Source: Ariolimax columbianus
Lineage: Eukaryota; Mollusca; Gastropoda; Stylommatophora; Arionidae
Assembly: GCA_036924085.1 (NCBI GenBank)
Contig: JAVGWX010000002.1
Location: 50,246,172 to 50,310,171 of the forward strand
Direction of reading: 5' to 3'
Length of the DNA stretch: 64,000 bases
Shown here: positions 44,401 to 56,400 of the stretch, piece after piece
How positions within the stretch are numbered: the stretch's first letter is position 1
Layout: each line of letters begins with the position of its first letter
The notes under the pieces: generated by a model
The model's database searches: none
What the model saw: the letters and a program-made list of their open reading frames with translations, nothing else
Told to the model about the DNA's origin: nothing
Position numbers and translations under genes: made by a program

Positions 44401-47400
44401 CCAGTGCATTAACCACTGCATGAACATGACTCAGCTGAATGCATAGCAATACAAAAAATAAGATGTTTCTATCATTTCATGAAGATACAGTCTGACTCAT
44501 ACATGCATATAACACAAGAAGGTCTGGTTACAAGGATCGAGGAAGACCACAGGACAAATAGATAGATGGCATAAAAGAAGTCTTACACTAAGATGGGCTT
44601 ACAAAGACTGACACAAAAAACTTGACCTTAGAGAGGAAACTTTAGATCTCCACTTTGTTAATTGTCACAATTAGGTGTTGTGTTGTAGTTTAATGCCCAC
44701 AATAAGTAAATTTACATTTATGTGTGCCCTGAAAAAAACGTTAAGCGGCGGGTTGTAGTATATTTCTTCACATCCTAAGCATGCTGATGGAGGTGGACTG
44801 TGGTTCTCCAGGCGGTTGTGCTATGCTTGGCTTCATCTGCGTGACACTCACTACTACGGGGATCACATCAATCCACATCTCATCAGCCAGGCTGCCTTGA
44901 AAACAGCCTGTTTCCAGGGAACACTACATGGAAGAGAAATTGTGGTCTTGGTCAGTGTATTGTGCTTGACCCTGATTTCACGTCCTTGTCAGTGTATTGT
45001 GCCTGACCCTGATTTCACGTCCTTGTCAGTGTATTGTGCCTGACCCTGATTTCACGTCCTTGTCAGTGTATTGTGCCTGACCCTGATTTCACGTCCTTGT
45101 CAGTATGTTGTGCATGACTAGACTAGCGTCTCAGTTCCACACAATTGGGTGCAAAAAGTGAACAAAGAAAGTAAGATTTTTACGGAAAAGTATATTATTG
45201 TGATTACTTTTAGTATGGGCGGAGGTGGTACTTGGTAGAATCCTTCAGCATCACTATTATCATCTTCATCAATATTATCATCTTCTTTAATTGGATCAAG
45301 TTCAGGGACAGGAGCACTACTGCTATTAACAGCATCTTCGTTCACCTTCAGTGCTGTGTCAGTTATTTCGAGCTCTTCTTCTGGTGAATATACAGGTACA
45401 AATGAAATTATAAATATAATTTAATATGAGAGATTGGGCTAAAATGGTCCAAAAAAAAGAGAAGATAATTTTCTCCAAGCAAAGCATAGTACCACTACTA
45501 AAGGTGACCGCTTTAGTGTAAGTCTGAATCATATGATGGTTTCAATGGCGACAGCTTTACATGATGATGTTGCTAGTTCCACGTCCAGTCCGATTTAGTC
45601 GCCTATGGTGGCCTGCTTGAAAGGTTAAAATAGTACACTGTTAATTTCAATCCAGGTAACACTCAGATGCTCCCATTAATGTGTTCACCTGAGTGTTATC
45701 TGGTTTAAAATTAACATGGTATATACCTTAGAAAAAAAGGCATTATAGTCAAAGTATTTCCCATATTTTACCAACATAGACTTGAAAATGGGGACGGCTT
45801 TGGCTAATGGTTAAGTGACATGGCTCACAATCCGAAGGTGCTGGGTTTACTCCCCAATCACAGCACAGCCGTTACCTCGGGGAAGCAAACCATTAGAAAA
45901 TGCAGGACAAAGCAGACCCTTACATAAAATGAATATAGAAGTCAGATGCAACATAAAAACATAGTGCAACGCACACCGCCGTGAGGAATAGAGAAATAAG
46001 GCAAATACCCAAAAAAATATTTGAAAATAGGACGGTTGAAAAGTTATAAAGAGCACATGTTCTTACTAATGGATAGAACAAGATTCCTAATTCATAATTT
46101 GAGAAAGGATCGGACAATGGTCAGGTTTTAAATTTAAAATATATAGAAGCTACATGGGTATTGAATGCCAAAAGCCAATAAGGGAGCAGAAGATGCAGCT
46201 GCGAATGAGCTGACAACAGCCAGCGACACACAGTTGGCTGCTGCATCAGGGTCAGCGAAGCATAGCTAACCAAGACCCTATTCCACCTATAAGTGGCACC
46301 CTGGAAACAAATTGCAGCCATGGAGCTATGCTCAGAGAATATGGATCAATGCGGGAAGGTAAACCAGTCTAAAAATGGCATGTTGAAATGGATGTGTTGG
46401 GTCAAAAGACGTAAATATTACACCCTTGCTGTATTCTACTCCACAACTTCCTTTCCACAATGAACCCTAAAGAAGAAGATGAAAGTCGATAAAACAAAAA
46501 TAGGTCAGTTACCAGACCAGGATAGAAGCAAAACAAAACTCATGTTACTGCCACAAGGTCTTAGTCAAGGATAAGGAACTAACAAAGATACCTAATGAAT
46601 GAGAACAGCAACAATGAGCATTGACTACATAACGGATACAATAAATGTCCAATTTGCAGTTAGTTGCATTAACTATCTTAAAGATCTTGCAGTATTCATA
46701 GGTCTTCAAAGCACATTTTTCCTGAGCAAGGACGATAAGGCAAGAGTTTTTTTTTTTTTTTTTTTTTTTGCGTTCGCCTTATTTATCTATTCCCCAAGGC
46801 GTGTGTGCGTTACACTGTGGTTTTTATTTTGCGCCTGTCGGCCCAGTGCATCCGACTTCAGCATGCATTTTATTTAAGGGTCTGCTTCCTCCTGCATTTT
46901 CTAAGGGTTTGCTTCCCCGGGGTAACGGCCGGTGCTGTGATGGGGATCGAACCCAGCACCTTCTGGTTGTGAGCCGTGCCACTTAACCACTAGGCCACGC
47001 CGTCCCCTTAAGGCAAGAGTGCTGCATAGACTTCCAGCAGCTTTGAAACAAGCCATAATATTGATGCACTTAGAATATTCAATATAACTGCTTGATCATG
47101 ACTTGACTGTTGTCAAATGGCATGAGATGATTACTTCATTCTATGGAGGGTTTGTGATTAAAAATGGACAATTAAGCTATTCTAGACCAACTAGTATTTT
47201 GATCAGAAGTGGGAAACATGCCAGCAGTACAGCAATCAGACATTCTGCTGGCTTTCTAGTCTTAATTCATCATGACGGCTTCAATGTGTAGTTCTGTTGG
47301 ACATGTTAAGTCTATTGCCTGCATCCTGTGCTGTTTCCAGTCGTCTCTATAAAATCTTGCCACTGGCCAAAAGTAGATCAGGACCAGAGAGTGAGGTTGA

Positions 47401-50400
47401 CAAAAGGTGCAGTTTTTTTCTCACTTTAATCCAAATCACCTCGCAAGTCACCCTTTTCAGCGAACACAGCAAGAGAAAAGACTATCCACATGGCTGAACA
47501 AAGGTTTTTAATACATGTAATGGAAGAACATCACCATCACCATTCTTAATAATGCAATTGATAGAGGATCTGATGAGAACTCCAGGTATCCTAAAACATT
47601 GCATTCAGCTTACAAGACATTTCAGCAGAACCACCTCATTGAACTGTCTGTTACCTGCTATAGAACGGGCCATATTTCATACAATGCTGTCGAAAAGTGT
47701 ATGTCACTACAATCGAACTACTTTTTCAGGACTTACACTTATTTTGCAACATGATACCTTATTTTCGTTTAGCTGCCGATACTTGGGTGTACTTACCTGT
47801 TGCAGACACAAATTTGAAATGCGACATGGATAACTATTAAAATGAAATTGTGAGAATCGTGCAATGGGAAACAACTGTGTTACTCAAATGTCAAATAATT
47901 TATATAAATTAACTACCTTCTTAAAATATTTCATTAAAATATTCCAAGGGACGGAAATATAGCATTAGCTATTAATAATAATTAAAAAGCTAATACTTGC
48001 ATTACAAAAAAGATCTGTAATGTAACTTACAATAGTATTTAAGGAAAAAGCATTAATATTTGAAATGTAGCAAACATTTTTGCAAAGTGTAAATGTGTAC
48101 AAATATATGATGGAATTAGTAAAAGTTTATGCTTTTAATAAAACATCTATGTTCTGACTACTTTCAGAAGAAAGAAATGTTTGTTGTTGTTTATTGATAA
48201 ACTGTCATTTAGTAGGATAATTCTGATCTGTAGGGCCCATGGCCTACAGTTTGGAATATGTGATGACTAGCGGTGTATGATTCATTTGAGTTAAATCCGC
48301 AGGTTGATGGGTCTTTGAACCGCTCATCTACCACGTCTGATCTATTAAGTGACCAACGTCCCATCTTCACTTAATTCAATATACCGAAAGGATTTATTAA
48401 TATAAGAATCATCTATTTTCGTAATCGTGAATTTTAGTTTTCCTCTCTGGGCTTAATTGTAAATGAGAGGTCCTCAAATAAATATTTAGAAAAAGTGAAA
48501 TACTTTTGTTCGGCTTAAAAAAAACCAATGTGTTTGCAACATTACCTATAATGGTCTCTGTTCTACTCGGTGTGGCCGGACACTTCACAAAACTCAAGCG
48601 TTTATTTTTTTATTTTTTTTTAACTGCATTGGACGATTTTTTTCATCGATGAATTTAGGTGTCACGCCTTCCCTGCTATTTATAAATAAAAAAAATTGTT
48701 AACAGGTAACAACGCTGCTTCTCTTTGGTGCATGCCAATAGTGGGGCGGCCGCCTTTTAACTGCAATTTGGAGAAAGAAAAAAAAAGTAGAGCACTTCAA
48801 TCGGTACTTTGCCTCTGAACAGAGCAGGAAAGCTTTCTGATTTGGAAAAGGAACGTCTAGGACACTTAAAAGATCAAGAGAAAGCCCCAACAGCTAGGGC
48901 CTCCATATTTGATGATGAAATTAGCATGCAAGAATAACAAGGTCTGAAGTAATTTAAACATAGACAGTCTCCTGGGCCAGACAGGATCCATAATGAAATG
49001 ATAATTCACCTGGGCTCATTGGGGAAAGAAACAGTCCTCAAGTTAATCAACATGACTTGGAGAAATGGACAACTGCCCAAAGACTGGAAGAATGCACATG
49101 TTATCCCCATCCTGAAAGGTAACAAACCTCCAGATGAACCAAAAAGCTACCGTCCCATCTCATTAGCGTCCCATCTCATTAACGTCCCATCTCATTAACA
49201 TCCTACCTTGGAAAATTAGCAGAAAGAATAGTAAATGCACGCCTTTCCTGGTTCCCGGAGAGATCAGAAATCTGTTGCCATGAACAGGCAGGCTTCAGAA
49301 AAGGTGGTTGTGCAGAAGATCAGCTTATCAGGTTAACACAGAAAACATGCAGTAGCAATCTTCTTCGACTTACAACAGGCCTATGATCAAGTATGGAGAA
49401 AAGGTCTCTTGATGAAGATGACTGACATGGGGATTAGCGGAAAGTTGTACAACTAGATAAAATATTTCCTCGCTGACCAAACAATGCAGACAAAGATTAA
49501 CAATGCAGTCTCCTCTAAAGAAGGCTTACCACAGGGCTCTGCTTTGAGCTGCCCTCTCTTTCTCATTTACATAAATGACCTAACCAAGCACATCAAAGCT
49601 GAAAAAGCCACGTATGCTGATTATCTGGCAATATGGCAGAGCTATGAAAATGTAGAAAGTGCAGCACAAAGATTAAATGGAGACATGAGAAGACTGCATG
49701 AGTATTTGCCAAATGTGGAAACTGAAGATAAACTGTGAAAAAACGGTTTACACTATCTTTACCAATAGCCACAAAGTAACCAAGAAAAATATCAATCTGA
49801 GATTCGGCAAACATAAATTTTCCCAGAGAGGAAGAGCCTATATATCTTGGAGTCACTCTCGCCCGACAGCTCAGTCTCAAGAAACATGTTCAAAATATTT
49901 AAAATAAAGCATTGATGCGGCTACAGTTATTGAAGAGACTGACTCGCTGGTACAGCAGGATGATCAGACAAGGACACTCCGATAGGCTCGTATCTTGGAT
50001 ATGTATGCTCTGCATTAGAACACAGTAATGCACTCCTAACAACATGCTCACAGACTAACGCAGAGTCCCTGGACAGCGTGCAGAACAATTCCCTGCGCCT
50101 TATTAATGGAGCAATGAGATCAACGCCCACTGCGGCAAGTGAAATTCATGTGAATGTAGAACCCCTTGAGATGCGAAGAGATGTGGCTGCTGTGGAAGTT
50201 TATGAGAGGAGTAAAAGAATGAGCAAAGACTACCCCGACAGAAGGCTTGTAGAAAAATGGCAGCAAAAGCAGAGAATAAAACAAAAGTCAGTCCTCCATC
50301 ATGTCAGTAAGATTTAAGACAGATATCACGTCCCAGACAAAAAACAAGAAACGCAAAGAGCAACTAGAAATTTACCACCACATACATGTTTTAAAATACC

Positions 50401-53400
50401 AGAAATTCTAACAAAACTAACAGATAATACAACAAGAAGTGCTGATCCAGTCAGTCTTATGAGAGCATCACAGAGAACGACTGACACCTACCCAGAAGAA
50501 TGGATACATGTCTATATTGATGGATCTGCTTTTAAGGCCACCATTAAAGCAGGATATGGAGTATATATAGAGTATCCAAACAGAACATTTGATGAACTGT
50601 TTGATGCCTGTGGGGAGATATGTTCAAATTATGAGGCAGAAATAACAGCATTGGAAATAGCCATGTACCACTTGAGGACTGTATTTGATGCTTTCCCATC
50701 AAAAGCCCAAAGCATAGTAATCTTTACAGACTCATTATCTGCTCTTCAAACTCTGGAAGGCGGTGGTCACTGTAAGCCTGAACTTACCCAAATATCCCTA
50801 GATGCCAACCAATTTCTCACTTTCCATGAAATAAGAATAATTGTACAATGGATCCCTGGTAACTGAAATACACATGGCAGTGACAAGGCAGATAGACTGG
50901 CTAAGCAGGGAGCAAGACAAAAACAACAATACACACCAATAACCCTAGAGACAGTCAAACAACTACTGAAGACTGCGAATAAACAGGCCTGGCTGAATAG
51001 ATAAGCAATGGGAAATACTGGGAGAGAAATCTACAAACATATGGCCATCCCAAAGACAACATCAACCTCCTGAAAAGAAGAGACCAAAGCACAATTTTCC
51101 GACTTCGTTCTCAACACACACAACTTAACAGTCACTTTAACAGAATCTAACCAGAACATACTCCAGAGTGCCGGCTGTGCACACATCCCTATGAAACTGG
51201 TGAACATCATCATTTTGAATGTCCGGCCCTTGCCAGTGTTAGGAAAGATCTTCTTCCTCCGAGGCCATACAAATGGAACAGTTTGTACGAAACTAAACAA
51301 CAGCCTACAAACACTTGCAGATACCACTATATGGTATTGGGCCAAAGGGCAGGAGGCCATAGGCCGCTGGATCAATAACCAATCAACCAACCAACAAACT
51401 GCAATTAGGACGTCATGTGTTTCGTCTGCACCGTGATGGCACGTGCGAGACACTCTTGACATCCTTAGCAACTATATTAACAAGTTACAGTATAAAGGAA
51501 TGTTTTTGTCTAATTTCTATATCTCTTTTAAGGTTTTTATTTGAAGTCACCTCGTAGATTAGGTTATATATCTCATAGGAAATCTGTATTACTGAAATTC
51601 GGAGCTGATCTCAGAATTGCTAACTTGAAAACATTCTGAAATGCCTTTTAATTATTTAATAGCAAGACATTTACTGTGGAAAAAAAGTTTATTTTCAAAT
51701 TAATGCATTTATTGATTACATATTTATCATTAAAGGTAACATTTTATTATATTTCTGCGAATCGTGAGGCTCTAACCTGTAGCTTAGTTAGCTTATGCCT
51801 ATATTCGGCACTGCGTAAACGGTACTTTGCTGCTTTAATGTGTACTTAGTGGTAATCTACTCCTACAAGTACAATAGGGCTACTTCACTCTGTTTCGTAT
51901 CTGCACTCTTAAACAGCCTTTATCTAAGATCATATTTAAAGTGATTGGAAAAATACTTTTCTGTTACAAGTAGCATCGGATCTCAATACGTTCATACAGA
52001 CTTACTCTTACACAACTCTTAACACGCGTTCTCAGGGTGAAGCCCTACCATTGCACTTTGGTTGGGATTGACCACTGAGATCGCCCTATCATATGTACAT
52101 ACCGGCGCACACATGCATCCAAGCACAGGTTAATGGGTCTTGGTATCTCCTAAAAGACCAAGGTCCGAGGTGGAAAGTTACGTGCCTTAGCCAGTAAAGT
52201 ACAGATAGGCAAACGTTTTACCAAAACAAAAAATTGTCTGTGTGTTCATTGCCACTTCACTGCCCCTAGTTCCCCGCGTCTATTTATTGATTATCATATA
52301 AAAACTCATATTTTTTAATTTTTTTAATTTTATATGTTTGCCTCACTAGTTTCTACTGGCGGAAGCGCGCCTATTCCACACTAGACCGTAGTCAACCTGG
52401 GCGATATTAAGACACATAAACCAGTGCTTGGATGTATGTGTGCGTCTGTATGTACCTATGCTAGGTTTGTGCGCTCACAGAAGGCAGCCCAACCAAAGTG
52501 CAATGGAAGGGCCTCACTCTGAGGGCGCGTGTGAAAGTTGTGCAAGAGTGTGACTGTAGGACAGAGTCAAATGAAACAGAGTGACGTAGGAAGAGAGAGG
52601 AAGCCAGAGTTCCCCAGAGTTACCTATAAAAACTCAGACTGACCTTCAACGACGATATGCTCCGAGTCCTGAAGCACGTCCACGCTAAAGAAGACAGCAA
52701 CGTGTGTTGGGAACAGCTTGTCCAACAAGAATACAGCAATACCCAGAACAACACATATTATACCTGGACATAGAAATATGCTAGATCTCACGGGTTATTA
52801 AATGGGCATGTGATTAAAAGCAAGGTAAACATCAGACACTGCCATTTGGGATCGATTTACTCCAAGTGAAGAATAGGTCCAGCTGATCCATATACCTTCT
52901 AAAAGCCCTTATCTTAGTATTTGCAGCGGTCGTTTCATAGCAATGATTGTACATGATGATGCTGCTGTCCCCGTACAAAACCCTCTTTAGTCACATTTTA
53001 CTACATACTTTTTTTACAACATAATTTTTAGATGGTTGAACGGTGATAGGAGATGAAATCAATATTGACACATTTCAGATACACTTTCAAGGAGTCTCTG
53101 TGGCGTTTCTTGTCTCCCCACTCCCCCACCCGCCTATGCTCCCACCATGATGAGCATCTGTCTATTGTCAGCTCACCATATAACAGCTATATTTGTGTGG
53201 AAATTGTCATTATTGCCATTAGATATTGTTGTTGTTTGCGAATGCCCACAATTAGTAGGTTACTCTTTTGTGCGCCCTAAAAAGGATGTTAAGTGGCGGA
53301 TTACAGTAACTTTCCTCACATCCCAAGCGTGCTGATGAAGGTGGACCGAGGTCCTCCAGGCGGATGAGCAATGCTTGGCTTCATCTGCGTGTCACTCACT

Positions 53401-56400
53401 ACTACGGGGGAATACGTCGAACCTCATTTTTTTTAGCCAGACTGTTATCTTCGACAACAGCCCGTTTCCAGGACGACCAACGAGGTGGTCAAGTGAGGGT
53501 CTTGACCAGTATATTTCTCCTGACCCTGGTTAACGCCTGACCAGACGTGCGATATTCCGTGCAATTAGTTTTACATGTCACGTGCTTTTTGTAAAGAGGC
53601 AATGACAGTATTAAGGTGGAGTTGGGGGGGGGGGGGGGGGAATTAATGTGGTAGGGACCTTATCTTATGAGTTTCCATCATTTATGAAACGGAGTGTTAC
53701 CTGTTTCTTTCTTCACTGTAAGTCAACACCCATTTAAAACTAGGCCACTTGGTCATTGTTGCACATAATGAAAGGGAAAGTAAACACATCATTGTGTAAC
53801 TTTGACAGTTTGAACAAACACATCATGACGTAACTTTGACAGTTTGAACAAACACATCATGGTGTAACTTTGACAGTTTTAACAACCACATCATGGTGTA
53901 ACTTTGACAGTTTGAACAAACACATCATAACGTAACTTTGACAGTTTGAACAAACCCATCATGACTTAACTTTGACAGTATGAACAAACACATCATGGTA
54001 TAACTTTGACAGTTTGAACAAACACATCATGACGTAACTTTGACAGTTTGAACAAACACATCATGGTGTAACTTTGACAGTTTTAACAACCACATCATGG
54101 TGTAACTTTGACAGTTTGAACAAACACATCATAACGTAACTTTGACAGTTTGAACAAACCCATCATGACTTAACTTTGACAGTATGAACAAACACATCAT
54201 GGTATAACTTTGACAGTTTGAACAAACACATCATGACGTAACTTTGACAGTTTGAACAAACACATCATGGTGTAACTTTGACAGTTTTAACAACCACATC
54301 ATGGTGTAACTTTGACAGTTTGAACAAACACATCATAACGTAACTTTGACAGTTTGAACAAACACATCATAACGTAACTTTGACAGTTTGAACAAACCCA
54401 TCATGACTTAACTTTGACAGTATGAACAAACACATCATGGTATAACTTTGACAGTTTGAACAAACACATCATGACTTAACTTTGACAGTATGAACAAACA
54501 CATCATGGTATAACTTTGACAGTTTAAACAAACACATCATGACGTAACTTTGACAGTTTGAACAACCACATCATGGTGTAACTTTGACAGTTTGAACAAA
54601 CACATCATGACGTAACTTTGACAGTATGAACAAACACATCATGGTATAACTTTGACAGTTTAAACAAACACATCATGACGTAACTTTGACAGTTTGAACA
54701 AACACATCATGACGTAACTTTGACAGTTTGAACAACCACATCATGGTGTAACTTTGACAGTTTGAACAAACACATCATGACGTAACTTTGACAGTTTGAA
54801 CAAACACATCATGGTGTAACTTTGACAGTTTGAACAAACCCATCATGACTTAACTTTGACAGTTTGAACAAACACATCATGGTGTAACTTTGACAGTTTG
54901 AACAAACACATCATGACGTAACTTTGACAGTTTGAACAACCACATCGTGGTGTAACTTTGACAGTTTGAACAAACGCACTGTGCTCTAAATAACTGTAAG
55001 CAGTTGCACCACTCTGATAAGGTAGAGATGGTGCCATCGGAGATGAAGCGTTTGACTTTATTTGATCAGGTCTACATTTTTTGTAGCTGGGATGACCAGT
55101 CTCTTTCCTTTCTGCTTTACCTTCCCTAACTGTAAACCAGGTACTCATTTGCAACTGGGTAAACTGGAAAATATAAAATCAGCGCTTGAACCCAGTATAT
55201 TTTCATTTTAAAAGCTAATGATCTAACCATCCTGCTTGAAGCGAATAGTAATCATTGTCAATTGAGACATTCTAATGAAGACCCTGACCTTACGTCCTCG
55301 CACGTGCTCCTGGGAATATGATGTGTCACAGCAACCTGACCAATAAGCTGGGGGTTGATACTGCAATCCGCATAGTTATTAGCTTACGGAGGGACCTCGC
55401 ATTGCACTACAGCCATAATGAACTAAGTCTACCTTCTCAATTGCGCCTCTGAGTGTAAGACGAGCCACATTTACCAGCAACAAAAGTAATTGGGTCAAGA
55501 GTTATCTGAACTCGCACGAGTAGATTAAAACAAACTCAGCCATTCAGCTACTAAGACGCTCTTGCACGTAAAACAAATTGAACAACCTATATTAAGAGCT
55601 AGTACAAAATACAAATAATTGTTTCTTCTTTCCTACCTGTGATAAGGCAAATCCAGAATGCTGTTCCATAAGAGAACACAAGGGAATTCTGCAAAGTGAA
55701 TTGAATCTTCAGGTCAGTCGAATTCCGTAGTGTGGCCCAAATAATGTTGGACGTTATCATGGAAAGCCCAGTCAGAGTGAGGAAGTAGGCACCGTAACGT
55801 AGCAGGATAAAAAACAAGATGTTGGACAATATCCAAAGTGGGAAAGCCAGCCTGAGAATATCAAATTTATGTATCTTAAGAAAGAGTCAAACATATGGAC
55901 AACCGGAACATTGAACACCATATTGGACAAATCCAAGAACTATTTTTATCGCCTTCATTGCCATTACTGGGGTCAGCTAGGAGGATTTAGAGGCATGAGT
56001 AATAAAGATCGTCTGCCCAAGCAACCATATCGTGTGTAGGCTAGGTTCTTTTAAAAATGTCGCGCCAATCGAAACACAACCTCTCCCATTAAACCAGGCT
56101 TCATTCGTCAGAGAACTAGCATCCAAACCGCTAGACCACCATCCCGCCTGGCCAAGGAAATATCAAGCTTAGTATTGGGACAAGATGGTAAGACGGGAGG
56201 TAAGATCAGAGAGCCTGCATCCCGAGTTATCTATAGTCGTCTCGACCAATAGTCTTGCCACTGATCCAAGGTAACCAGATAAGAGTGAGATTGATGACCA
56301 GCGCATTTTCTTCATCACTGTACTTCATCACTATAATCCAAATACAGCGCACATCACATTATTAAGACAAATCCGTTTGATGGTGTGGACATAACCGCTT

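Noticed and set aside
46900..47008. Possible functional tRNA gene
   Set aside because: A and B boxes are present, but the acceptor and anticodon stems do not fold convincingly, and the sequence continues into a SINE body with a poly-A tail and target duplications.
53781..54980. Regular array that might suggest CRISPR
   Set aside because: Units are directly adjacent with no variable spacers, and the DNA is eukaryotic.
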